Assembly (NCBI RefSeq): GCF_001761485.1
Contig: NC_090773.1
Coordinates: 2,232,001 to 2,296,000 of the forward strand
Origin: Yarrowia lipolytica
Taxonomy: Eukaryota > Ascomycota > Dipodascomycetes > Dipodascales
Direction of reading: 5' to 3'
Length of the DNA: 64,000 nt
In this document: positions 23,614-33,425 of the stretch, in pieces
Position numbering within the stretch: position 1 is the stretch's first letter
Layout: the number at the start of each line of letters is the position of its first letter
The notes under the pieces: model-generated
Told to the model about the DNA's origin: nothing
Database searches by the model: none
What the model saw: the letters and a program-made list of their open reading frames with translations, nothing else
Translations under genes and position numbers: made by a program

Positions 23614-24118
23614 GTCTGCTCACCTCAATCGCTACCTCCACGAGCCCTCCGTTTTGCGTTTCTCAAGATCGCCCGATGATGTAAGTTTATGCACAGGTGT
23701 TGGTCTGATTCAGACAAAGACCAAATTCTTTGTGCACAAAGTTCGACGGATGTAATGTAAAGAGGATAGCGCTGGAGGGGCGAGGGCCGAAAGTCGAGCT
23801 TGGAGTCTGGGAGGAGGAGCTAGCCAACGTGGAGGAATTGGCCGTTGGGGCCAGGCGACCAGGTGGCGCGCCCGGTCACAGGCGCCAAACCCGCCCCCTC
23901 CAGCCGGTGGGGAAGCTCTCAGGGAATCTCCTCCCACCCCGCGGTCCCAAACCCCCACAAACAAGACACACACTGCCAAAACATATTTATAAGCCACCCT
24001 ATAAGTACCCATGTAACATTTACCCACCAGGCTATCCAGCGCTATACCATACACCTATAAACTATACATATTAACCACATTTACCTTTTGCTCAACTTTG
24101 AGCTGGTGTCTGATAAAC

Positions 24119-24127
24119 ACTTATATA
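24119..24127 (+). promoter_or_regulatory. TATA-like box of the SANT-domain gene
   Basis: CTTATATAG lies about 45 bases before the likely donor of the 5' UTR intron, so transcription would start around 24145-24160. No ATG lies between this box and the donor, consistent with a non-coding first exon. Confidence 0.4.
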
Positions 24128-24170
24128 GTTTAGCACAGTGCAGAACCCAAGGATACAAGACGAATACACG

Positions 24171-24776
24171 GTGAGTATCGCTGACTGGTAGCGACAGCCG
24201 TGAGTGCGAACGGCGAGAGGTCTGCGACAGCTGGACAGGCCCGGCGGAGCGGATCCAGGAACGTGGTATTGGGGTCTACACGGGCCCCTATGGGGGGCGG
24301 AGACGATTTCGGCTCCAGAGGGCTGTGGCTGGAGTCTCGTGGCCCGTGCGGTTCGGGACGACTTTGTTGCGTGTCTCCAGCTGTCTTGTGGGTGATTTGA
24401 CGGCTTCTCAAATTTCGACATTTTCAGGCTTGATACCAGCTGCTGCATCGGAGTCGCAGGGGACGGAGGCATAGTGACCGACACAGACAGACTTGTGTCG
24501 ACAGGCGAAGCGACATGCCATTTAGAAGCGGCACACACCAGGGCACTTTGAAACCCGTGTTGTTCAGACTCGGCTCACCAGGGTCCGGTGTGACCCAATG
24601 TCAAATCCTAGTGCAACGCACCACAATCCCCAACCAGGCACACCCTCGCAGAACCAATTGAAGAGACAGAACCCGATAGACCACTGGCGGTAGTGCAGAA
24701 TGCCCCCCTGACCCTCTCCATTGCCACTCGGCAGCCGCTCCAACCGCTTGGTCACCTTTTCTCCCCACTAACACAG
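24171..24776 (+). other. Probable 5' UTR intron of the SANT-domain gene
   Basis: Donor GTGAGTATC at 24171 and acceptor CACTAACACAG ending at 24776, both close to the Yarrowia consensus. Size 606 nt. It lies wholly in the leader, since the upstream exon has no ATG. Confidence 0.65.
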
Positions 24777-24782
24777 GCCAGT

Positions 24783-24794
24783 ATGACCAAGTAA
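24783..24794 (+). promoter_or_regulatory. Three-codon upstream ORF (M-T-K-stop)
   Basis: After splicing the leader reads GCCAGT then ATGACCAAGTAA. This minimal uORF precedes the main ATG by 46 bases (stop to start) and could reduce or tune initiation on the main frame. Direct reading; the effect is inferred. Confidence 0.45.
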
Positions 24795-24840
24795 TCTCAC
24801 ACGACTCTCCCGACACAGTATCACCTCCTACAACCCTGCT

Positions 24841-25686
24841 ATGAACACCGACCGCCCCGAGCTGGGGTCTCCGGAACAGTCGTCCTTGTCCCAGCAACAG
24901 CAGCAACACACACAGCAACACACACAGCAACACACACAGCAACACACGCAGCAACAACAACCTGTGGTGGGACAGTCCATACCCCCATCATCCAATGTGT
25001 CACAACAGCAACAGCAACAGCCGCCGATAGTACCGACTCCACAACCGCCGCTGCCACTAACAACGCCAACAGAGCCTCCCCTGCATAGCTCATATAGCAA
25101 CTACTTTCGACCCTACACGTCTTCAGGAGTGGTAGGTGGCCCGCCGGCCTCCACCTCGCCCTATCGCAACTACTCCATGACCCGCTACTCGTCCACGCCC
25201 TACATGATGAGCCAGACAACCTCCACCCATCTGCCCAACCCCCAGACATACTATCATGAGAGTGCCTTTGGCAGTCTTGGAGACAAGGACATGGACGTTG
25301 GAGGAGTGACCAACACGGTAGCGTCATCGTCGGGCACCAAGAATGAGTTCCGCGTGGCGCCCATGCGCAATTCAAAGGCCAAGTTCACGGCGGACGACGA
25401 TGAACTCCTCATCGAGCTCAAGGAAAACCAAAAGTACTCGTGGAAGAGGATAGCGCAGCATTTCCCTGGACGCACGCCGGGCGCTCTACAGGTGCGATAT
25501 TGTACCAAGCTACGCAAAAAGTCTCAGAACTGGACGTCGGAGGACCTGAAGGATCTCACCAAGGCGGTACAGGACTACCACAATGAAAAATGGCACATTG
25601 TCGCGCAGAAGATGGACAACAAGTTCACCTCCAATGCGTGCAGAGAACAATACGAGTTGTTGACCAGTGCCACCAGGTGGCAGTAG
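24841..25686 (+). CDS. PolyQ/His-rich SANT (Myb-like) DNA-binding protein
   Basis: Encodes 281 residues. Residues about 17-60 are glutamine/histidine-rich, encoded largely by five 12-bp units (24901-24960) giving QQHT repeats; the next 100 residues are P/S/T/Y-rich. The C-terminus has two SANT/Myb-like units: about 180-225 (FTADDDELLIELKENQKYSW, then RIAQHFPGRTPGALQVRY) and about 230-278 (NWTSEDLKDLTKAVQDYHNE, then WHIVAQKMDNKFTSNACREQY). Spaced tryptophans and the helix pattern are as expected for DNA-binding Myb repeats, so this is a probable nuclear transcription factor of unknown target. The leader has an intron and a tiny uORF. It stands alone in gene-poor DNA. Confidence 0.78.
   Translation: MNTDRPELGSPEQSSLSQQQQQHTQQHTQQHTQQHTQQQQPVVGQSIPPSSNVSQQQQQQPPIVPTPQPPLPLTTPTEPPLHSSYSNYFRPYTSSGVVGGPPASTSPYRNYSMTRYSSTPYMMSQTTSTHLPNPQTYYHESAFGSLGDKDMDVGGVTNTVASSSGTKNEFRVAPMRNSKAKFTADDDELLIELKENQKYSWKRIAQHFPGRTPGALQVRYCTKLRKKSQNWTSEDLKDLTKAVQDYHNEKWHIVAQKMDNKFTSNACREQYELLTSATRWQ
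24901..24960 (+). repeat. Coding 12-bp minisatellite (CAGCAACACACA)
   Basis: Five 12-bp units, three identical and two slightly changed, encoding QQHT QQHT QQHT QQHT QQQQ. Likely to vary in copy number among strains, changing the length of the protein's Q/H-rich tract. Confidence 0.9.
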
Positions 25687-26107
25687 CGAGTTGGCATCAT
25701 GTCACGGCCAGGGAGCTACAGTGAGGGGCAATGACGAGGGGCAAGACAATGCAGAAGAGCGTGTCACAGATGCTACGAGACAAGAAGACTGTGACGAGGT
25801 GGATGTATATTATAAATTATTAGAGTATGCGAGCAGACTGACTGAGCTGATGCCAGTTTGCACCATTACGTATGACTCTGGGATGTGTACACATGTAGCA
25901 CAATAGATTCTTAGAAGTTGGTGGACTCTGTTGTAATGGCTTGTATTCTCTTGGAGTGAAAGTTTAGTTGGTGATAATCAACTGTTGGAGGGTCGGAGAT
26001 GAAACTTGTATTTGTATTTCCTTCTCTCGTCTTCTACCACTTGAATCACAGAATTTCAGCACAAATCGCTGCTCTTCAGGTCACCTGCGAGAGTGGTACC
26101 TGCGCAT

Positions 26108-26183
26108 TAGCCCCTTCTAGTCGGTTAGTGCCGCTAGTGTGTCTAGTTGGTCTAGCGGGGTGCTAATATGGGGCTAGACCAAC
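26108..26183. repeat. Compound inverted repeat / hairpin
   Basis: Perfect 11-bp arms GTTGGTCTAGC (26146-26156) and GCTAGACCAAC (26173-26183) enclose a 16-nt loop. The outer TAGCCCC (26108-26114) can instead pair with GGGGCTA (26170-26176), and TTAGTGCCGCTAG with CTAGCGGGGTGCTAA (about 26124-26167). Several alternative stems share the same bases, as in a switching RNA or a decayed small element. Confidence 0.8.
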
Positions 26184-29100
26184 ATGACGGATAACGGCGT
26201 TGGGGCGGTGCACAAGCGCCAAAAAAAACGCACTCTTTGGTCCTGAATACTGCGCAATTCATGTCGAGAAACATCCTTGGGTCCCCCGGTTCCCGCGTTT
26301 AGGCCTCCTATCTAGGCTTAAATAACTTTAGTTAGACTTTTCAAGTAGTGCCGGACGTTGTTCAGTATCAGCTGACTATTCTAATTTAGCAGTCTTTTGA
26401 CACTAGACTGTTGACACCGTCGTCTAAACATGCCCAAAGAAGCTGGCAATCACGTGTACGGCATCTTTTGGCTGACTAAACTGCCACGTTTCAACAATAC
26501 ATATAGTCTTCAGGGCTGGCCCATCTTCTTTGCTTTTGGGCGTCAGAAACCATGTTTGGAGAGTACTGCGGCCTCTTCTGCGGTGATCGGTGCATCTATT
26601 GCAGCATAGCTTCCATTCCTAGTGTATAATAACACCTATAGAGTCTCCTGAATCTCCTCTACAGCCAGCCCCTCTTGATCTCCGCCTGAGCTGCCAAGGC
26701 GTTCTGAGGAAAACTATAGTAGACAAGCGGCCGAGTCTATGTCGATGAAATGTTGCACTTATTGCTGCTCCATTTCGGGTCCTGTTGGAGTGGGGGGCCA
26801 CAGAAGAAGTGAATACCGTTTGGCACGGTGATTGAAGGATGGTTTTGCCGACACATTTTACGACGAATATTATGATTGTTATAGATATTGGAGTTGATGG
26901 TTGTAATAGATCGGTAAATCTGAGTATACAGCCATCTTTGTTTTGTTTCAATCCGCTCAATTTTGTTATTTTTTTGCTCACCAAAGTATGCATTAGCAAT
27001 CAGAATCGCCATTCACGCCACCATAGTGCCGTGTGCGGACGCAGATGATGTTAATGGAGGCTTACGAGAGACTGGAGTTGATAATATTATCTATAGCATC
27101 CTTGATGACAATTTGTGACTTGTTTCATCTTTTTAGCGCTCCCTTTTCGGCTTCTCTAACTGCCCCATCTATTGCCGCACCACGCTTCACTTGTAAAATC
27201 GATTGTCTGTCTCACAAAAACGGTAGAAACAAGAGCAGTTGCTTGAAACACTCCGTGAACCGCTATCATTTTGTTATGGCAATCACTCCCTCTCGAATCT
27301 CTCTCAATTACTCTCTTCATCTCCAATACTCACTCGAGAACCCGGGGATGACTCCAGGCCTCTGATGGACCCAGGACTCCGTAATGTAGAGGGCGAAAAT
27401 GCTGCGAGATTCACCGAGACTAAAAGATGCTTTTAGTCAAGTGTTTGCATCCCTGGCGTTTTTGTTGTTGGTCTTGTGGTGTGTTGTCTCGTGTGGTGTT
27501 GTGGAGGAAGGAGAGAACTGAGATGTTCAAAATTGTGCGGTTCATACGGAGATTCAAAAATGCTAGTCACAAGTTGATAAACTAATAGAGAAGAATTCAT
27601 GAGCTTTTATGTGTTTTTTAATGAAAGAGACTAAGCGATATTACGCTTTTACTGCGATATATTTGCTAATGTCACATCTTTGGGGGACCTCGCTTACTTG
27701 CGAGATAAATGAGGAGTATCTGGATAGCTTCTAGAGAAACTTGAAGCGTCACTTTTTTTTTCCCTCAACTCCAGCAACACCTTACCCTCGCTCAACTCGT
27801 ACTCTCCTTGCTTTCTTTGGACCCGTGTTTCGGCCGTTCTTCACCTCCCCCAAACCCTTCAGTATCGCCCGCAGAGTTGCGAGAATTCACTCAAGCGACA
27901 CCTGGGACTGCAATAAATACATTGCCGTACTTCCAGGTCACCCCATATACAGGCGGGTGATTCCAGATTAAAACTAATGTCTTCTTTCGACGAACGGGAA
28001 TTGCATTCTACCAGAAGAGCGGCGTTGAAGACCAACCACGCCTCGAGGAGTTGATTGATTTAGATATTGAAACTCCATAAAAAAGCTGAAATGACCCCTC
28101 GAGTCTGCTCATCAGCTTCTGCTTTCATTCCAGTCACCTTGAATCGCCCCTGACTTGGCCCCTTTTAGCATAACATCCCCCAAAACAGTACACACAGAGA
28201 CGACAAGTTCACAAGCACTCGTGAACCCCCGTTAAAGCCGGTACACTCACCTGATGGACGCCCATAGTCGGTCCCCCGGGCCCTCTCCGATCGTCAGAAA
28301 TGTCCTTCGACTTTGCATGCAGAAGTGAGGTATAGACAGGGGAATCTACAGGGTTCCATATTACACACAAGTGTGAGAATGCTACGCCAATACATTTCCG
28401 GCTCCTGTTATCAATAACTGAACGTGATTTCAAAGCTTCAGTTTATCCATTTATACCTGGTGTCTCAATAGAACCGAGTGAATACGTGCACGGGGGATTG
28501 GAAAGCATTAGAATGCGTTAATGGCGAGATTCCAGACCCCCAAGACGCTAACTGTGCATCCCAGTGTGCGCAGACACTGCAGAAGATCATAGCAAGATGG
28601 GTTTACTGTGTCTGTAGTCATTGAAGAAGACTTTTCTCCAAAGTTCTGCGGGCCTGCCACATTCCGGCGTTCAGTAATAAGTTGCTGCTATTATTGATTG
28701 ACACTGTGTGCAACCATGACGACATGGGCCAATAGCAGACCGGTCTATCATAGCTGGCGGTCTTATCACCCCAAGCCAAGTGTTCTCCTACGCCGGATGC
28801 CACTTGTTGCCGTACCATCAGATATGCGAATACGACATGGACCTACTGTACGGGACTAAAACTAGTCTTCTCTTGTGGTCGTCTCGCTTTTTATTTCCGT
28901 TACGCTAGACTAGTTCGAATCGTCATGTGGTGGTGGGGAGGGGGGCTAGGGCAACTTGTCCAAGGCTCAAGTCCAACACTGAAAATGTATCATATGAACC
29001 ATCGACGCTCAACTTCTATCATATCGATAGGGAGTGCTATGGCAGGTTGGTTACTCTTCAGGTACGCCTCATTAGTAAGACACAATCTCCTATACAGTTG

Positions 29101-30388
29101 AGGGGGTCAAATATAAGACCTGTATAGAAGCAGAACCCTCGTTCCACAGGTATCTGTACTTGTAGGTGGATATATATACCATTACTAGTTCTTGTAACAG
29201 AGTTGGAATCCCAAAACGAGGTGTTTATAGGATATTGGCTGTTTGTTTGCTCAAGGCGGCGTGCCACCGTATACAGTACAACTGTTTGTACTTTTACCGG
29301 CGGATGTTCAAGTGCAGACACTTATACTTGTGTTTTCACAGATTCAATGCTCGAGATTCGGTGAATACTCGGACCGATAGCTGATTTTAGCTGGCGCTGC
29401 TGAGGGACATGTTGCAGACAAGGGTGCCAGGATTCTAAGAACCGTCAGAAATGTCACCAATCAGGTTTGAGAAAACATCCGAGTGAGTTGGAAAGAGAAG
29501 ACTACGGAAAGGCGAAGTTGGATGGATGATACAATCGACAGTCAACTGTTTGGACCATTATCTTGAGCGGGTTCTTGATAGATGCATTTCTCGTCGCGTT
29601 GAGGGACATTCTCCCAGAAACTGTGTTTGTTCCATGGTGGGTAAGGATCCAGTTGATGTGCAAATGTTCCTGTCTCTACTTGGGGTTGACTTACTCTACG
29701 GTGAAGTCTCTGGTGGAATATGACGACATCTTGACCTCTTCTAGTCCGAGTTGTGTACTTTGAAGTCCACGCGGTGTCCAAGTTGGGGTGAAGTCGGGTG
29801 GGTTCCAAGTCTTTGGTTCTGAAGTCCTTGGTTGTGAACCATCGGTTCTCAAGCCTGTTCTCAAGTTGTATACACACTGTTCTCATCTGTGACTTTGTTA
29901 TCGTTTCGAGGAGACCTCTTCGACCAGCTGAAGAACTGATAGACTGGAAGATATGAGCTTCCCAGAGGAGAAGTTGCCTTGCGTCTGAATGACGAGCCAA
30001 ACCAATGGCACATTCGTATCAGCTCGTATCTACCTCTTCAACCAAACGAGGTGAGCAATACACGCTGGTGGAATCTGCTGTCCACACACACTGTTCATTA
30101 TCCCACATCTTGCTGAAAGACTTACTTACCAATGGAACCTTTGCAGACTGAGTTAACTAGTCCTTCTCTGGTTGGCGAGGCTCCAACCTCTTGTGGCCAT
30201 ACTTTCAGACTACCACTAGAGTGATATACCCACTGCCGAAACTAGAGACCTTCTTGTGTGGGGAGCTAGTGTGTCCGTGTATTTCCTGTCGTACCATCAC
30301 ACCGTAGTCGAATGTCCGTTTCTGTCATCGGATGTACCCTGGAGATTGATGACGCTTTTGAACACCACAAGCTGTGCCTTGGTGGCTT

Positions 30389-30466
30389 CTTGAGAAGATC
30401 TCTATACATCATCTGCCACGGTAGCTCCTTGAGAAGATCTCTATACACCATCTGCGACAGTAGCTA
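30389..30466. repeat. 39-bp tandem duplication
   Basis: Units 30389-30427 and 30428-30466 match at about 35 of 39 positions, both starting CTTGAGAAGATCTCTATACA. No coding role seen. Confidence 0.9.
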
Positions 30467-30540
30467 CCAGCTCTGTATCGGTATCATGTCAAGTCAGTGT
30501 CTTCAGACATAAAATGTTGAATAAAAATAAATCTTTATAA

Positions 30541-30617
30541 CAAATACTTTAACAGGAAAAAAAAAAAAAAAAAAAAAATACTTTAACAGGAAAAATCCTT
30601 TTTTCAAATACTTTAAC
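30541..30617. repeat. Triplicated ATACTTTAAC element with A23 run
   Basis: CAAATACTTTAACAGG, then 23 A (30557-30579), then ATACTTTAACAGG again, then CAAATACTTTAACC. The two outer copies flank the A run as a short direct repeat, which could mark poly(A)-bearing insertion or slippage. Confidence 0.75.
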
Positions 30618-31158
30618 CACTTACTCATCACTCGCTACCAGTACAGTACAGTACTTGCTAGTCGTTCCGACACCACAACTCCACTCTCCAGCCACAGAGA
30701 TTCCTTAGGGAGTTGATACACTTGGAGGAGGGGGATAGAGCACATGATAAATACCCTTTCGAAGTACTGTACCTACTGTAATGTATGTACACGTATTTAC
30801 TCAGGTGGATTCACCATCACGAACGGGAACAGTCTCTACAATAAACGGCCCAAACGGAAAATATCGACACAAACCCACCTGCCAACCGCCTGCCACCAAT
30901 CACCTACCAACAATCCACCTCCACCAACCACCTGCCAACAATCTCAGCCCATAATTCCACCCTTGCTCTCATCTCCCTGATAAAATTGTTATCAAACTCA
31001 CCATCTACACGTGAAGCTATTGAGTTAGTTAAGTTAGGTTTAATTGGACCCTTCATCTCAGCTGGCACTAACAGACTGGAGCCAAGCGTGCCAACAGGCT
31101 TGGGTCCACGTGACTGTTGGCGGACTGTCGACACTCACGTGACGAGTCAAGCTTCCCG

Positions 31159-31174
31159 CCCCCCCCCCCCCCCC
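31159..31174. repeat. C16 homopolymer (G16 on the minus strand)
   Basis: Sixteen consecutive C, followed by further C blocks to about 31190, some 470-485 bases upstream of the CBS/PB1 start codon. Able in principle to form an i-motif on one strand and a G-quadruplex on the other. Two CACGTGAC-type sites lie just upstream (about 31108 and 31136). Confidence 0.95.
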
Positions 31175-31643
31175 GCTCCCCCAACCCCACTGCCCGATGA
31201 CTAAGCCGGACTCCCTCATTTATTTGTCCCCTCTGCACGAAAAACCCGCCCCACCACGCACGTCTCATCTGCACCGTTTGGCCAGCGGGTCTCGTGTTTT
31301 TTGGTGGCACGTCTCCCGGGCGACCGCCGCCCAATAGAGTTTATCATACGCCAGATGCGCCGTTTCAGGGGGGCTCTTGTGATTCGGTGTGGCTGCGTAT
31401 TTACGGAGGCGGAGGTGACTCCTGTCTTTTCTTTGGAGGTTTCTCGTCAGATTGCACTTTTTTGGATCCCGTCACGACGTCGCAAACGTCGTTTGCGACA
31501 GAGATGGACTGCTCCCGACCTCCCTCTCCCTGGCATTTAGAGTTGCATCTCCCAAAAACAATAACACGCATTTTGCCTCTACCCATCACCAGTACTGTTC
31601 ACTACACCACGACTTGTCCAAGCCCCCCGCAAAACCGCTCCAC

Positions 31644-33425
31644 ATGTCTCGAAACACGCCGTCGCGGTTCTCCAACTACTCGGGCACGTCCGGCACGCAG
31701 AGCCCAATCGACTCGCTGACGGAATCGCGAAAACGACAGTCGAAAAAGGACGAGGCGATCCGCCGAAAGCTGGAGACAGATCTCAGCAAAAGAAGCCATG
31801 TCCGCCCCAAACCAACCAAGAAGATTGTGTCCGGCACGGTCATGGCGCTCAAACCGTCGCCCGCCGTCACCATCAAGCCCAAGACGTCGGTGTCCGAGGC
31901 GGCACAGCTCATGAGCGCAAAGAGAGAAAACTGCGTGCTGGTGATTGAAGATGACAACATTAGCGGCATCTTCACAGCCAAAGACCTGGCGTTCAAGGTC
32001 GTGGGCTCGGGCCTCGATGCCTCCGTCACCACCGTCGACCAGATCATGACTCGTAACCCGCTCTACGCCACCACCAACACCAGTGCCACCGAAGGTCTCA
32101 ATCTCATGGTCAACAAGGGCTTCCGTCATCTGCCCGTCATGGACGAAAACAACGAGGTCTCCGGTATTCTGGATATCACAAAGTGCTACCATGAGGCCAT
32201 GGAGAAGCTGGAGCGCGCCTACCAGAGCTCTCGAAAGCTGTACGACGCCCTGGAAGGTGTGCAGACAGAGCTGGGATCGTCGCAGCCCGCCCAGATCATC
32301 AACTACGTCGAGGCTCTCAAACAACGCATGGAGGGCCCCGACCTGGAGTCTGTGCTCGACGGCACGCCACCCACTTATGTTGATGTCCGAACCACCGTAT
32401 TCGAGGCTGCCTCTCTCATGAAACAGAACCACACCACCGCCGTGCTGGTGACCGACCACGACCAGGTCAAGGGTATCTTCACCAGTAAGGATGTCGTTCT
32501 GCGAGTCATTGCTGCCGGTCTGGACCCCAAGAACTGCTCCGTCATCCGCGTCATGACCCCCCATCCTGACGTGGCTCCTCAAAACATGTCCATCCAGGTC
32601 GCCCTCCGAACCATGCATGAGGGCCGATACCTGAACCTGCCTGTGATGGGCCCCAACGCCGAGCTTGTGGGTGTTGTCGATGTGCTCAAACTCACCTACG
32701 CCACTCTGGAGCAGATCAACACTATGAGCACCGGTGACTCCGAGGGTCCTGCATGGAACAAGTTCTGGATGTCGTTGGACGACGGCTCCGAGGCTGGCTC
32801 CGAGACCAATAGCCACAACCGCATCATGTCGCCTGTTTCTGTGTCGTCTCCGGAAGTGAGCCACTCCGAGCTCGCCCAATTTGGTGTGGGAGAGGTGGGT
32901 CCCTCCGATTCCATCTCCACCGATGGCTACGACCGGCCAGGCAGCAACGCCGCTGGAATGATTGCGACCATGCCCTTCCAGTTCAAGTTCAAGTCTCCCA
33001 GCGGCCGAAACCACCGTCTTACAGTCGTGCCCAATGCTGGTGTTACTGCTCTCAGAACATCCATTTCCGACAAACTGTCTGTGGGCGACGTGGAGCTTGT
33101 GACGCAAAACTATGCCATCAGTTACATTGATGACGAGGGCGATATTGTGGCCATCACATCCGACCAAGATCTGCTGGATGCTGTTTCCATCACCCGACGG
33201 GCTGGTCTGGAGAAGGCCGATCTGTTTATCCATCATCCCGATAATGAAGTCAAGCCTGTGGTGACGCAGAAGCTGGAGGACTCTGTGGAAATTCCCGTCA
33301 AGGCCGCCGCTGCTCCTGCTCCGGAAATCATCCCTGGTCTGAGTAATGATCTGCTGCTGCCTGGTGCGGTTGCTGTGGTTGCTGCTGCTTGCGCTGTTGC
33401 TTTCAGTCTTGGCCGAGCCAGATAG
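31644..33425 (+). CDS. CBS-domain and PB1-domain protein with C-terminal membrane anchor
   Basis: Encodes 593 residues from the first in-frame ATG (context CCACATGTCTCG); the frame is open further upstream but has no ATG. A basic, serine-rich N-terminus (1-60) is followed by four CBS motifs in two tandem pairs (about 65-190 and 235-360, with FTAKDLAFKVV, RHLPVMDE, FTSKDVVLRVI and LNLPVMG as markers), which usually bind adenine nucleotides. A PB1 domain lies at about 440-530 (FKFKSPSGRNHRLTV, DEGDIVAITSDQDLLDAV), a ubiquitin-fold module for heterotypic binding. The last about 25 residues are a hydrophobic alanine/valine helix ending GRAR, so the protein is probably tail-anchored. This CBS-PB1 arrangement is widespread in fungi and plants; a precise role is not known to me. 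Confidence 0.85.
   Translation: MSRNTPSRFSNYSGTSGTQSPIDSLTESRKRQSKKDEAIRRKLETDLSKRSHVRPKPTKKIVSGTVMALKPSPAVTIKPKTSVSEAAQLMSAKRENCVLVIEDDNISGIFTAKDLAFKVVGSGLDASVTTVDQIMTRNPLYATTNTSATEGLNLMVNKGFRHLPVMDENNEVSGILDITKCYHEAMEKLERAYQSSRKLYDALEGVQTELGSSQPAQIINYVEALKQRMEGPDLESVLDGTPPTYVDVRTTVFEAASLMKQNHTTAVLVTDHDQVKGIFTSKDVVLRVIAAGLDPKNCSVIRVMTPHPDVAPQNMSIQVALRTMHEGRYLNLPVMGPNAELVGVVDVLKLTYATLEQINTMSTGDSEGPAWNKFWMSLDDGSEAGSETNSHNRIMSPVSVSSPEVSHSELAQFGVGEVGPSDSISTDGYDRPGSNAAGMIATMPFQFKFKSPSGRNHRLTVVPNAGVTALRTSISDKLSVGDVELVTQNYAISYIDDEGDIVAITSDQDLLDAVSITRRAGLEKADLFIHHPDNEVKPVVTQKLEDSVEIPVKAAAAPAPEIIPGLSNDLLLPGAVAVVAAACAVAFSLGRAR

Larger units (their letters stand above)
15487..24118. other. Long gene-poor, low-complexity block
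   Basis: 8.6 kb without a supported gene. Visible structure: a near-perfect 20-bp hairpin (16769-16822), GTACA/TACAGTA-type repeats (about 16815-16860), A-rich tracts with period-8 repeats (17713-17890), a 7-bp GTATTTT array (18362-18389), AT-rich dyads (17432-17441, 18286-18295, 19581-19597), purine tracts near 21880-21925 and 22065-22100, a GC-rich segment with GTGGTGG/CCACCAC inverted repeats (about 22535-22570), G-rich DNA near 23090-23125, and a 10-bp tandem repeat (23581-23613). Only two CACGTG sites were seen (about 20524 and 22003). Confidence 0.55.
25687..31158. other. Gene-poor DNA between the SANT gene and the CBS/PB1 gene
   Basis: 5.5 kb without a supported gene. A plus-strand frame from ATG at about 27045 (about 106 codons) and a minus-strand frame between 29542 and 30000 (without a good ATG) are unrecognised and lack support. 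Notable structure: a compound hairpin at 26108-26183, G-rich DNA near 28929-28950, a 39-bp tandem duplication at 30389-30466, and a thrice-repeated ATACTTTAAC element around an A23 run (30541-30617). Only one CACGTG (about 26451) lies in the first 5 kb. Confidence 0.55.

Noticed and set aside
29542-30000. 152-codon minus-strand frame
   Set aside because: Starts with TTG, no ATG near its 5' end, biased composition and no recognisable motif.
31452-31643. N-terminal extension of the CBS/PB1 protein
   Set aside because: The extension begins with TTG and has no ATG; translation most likely starts at 31644.
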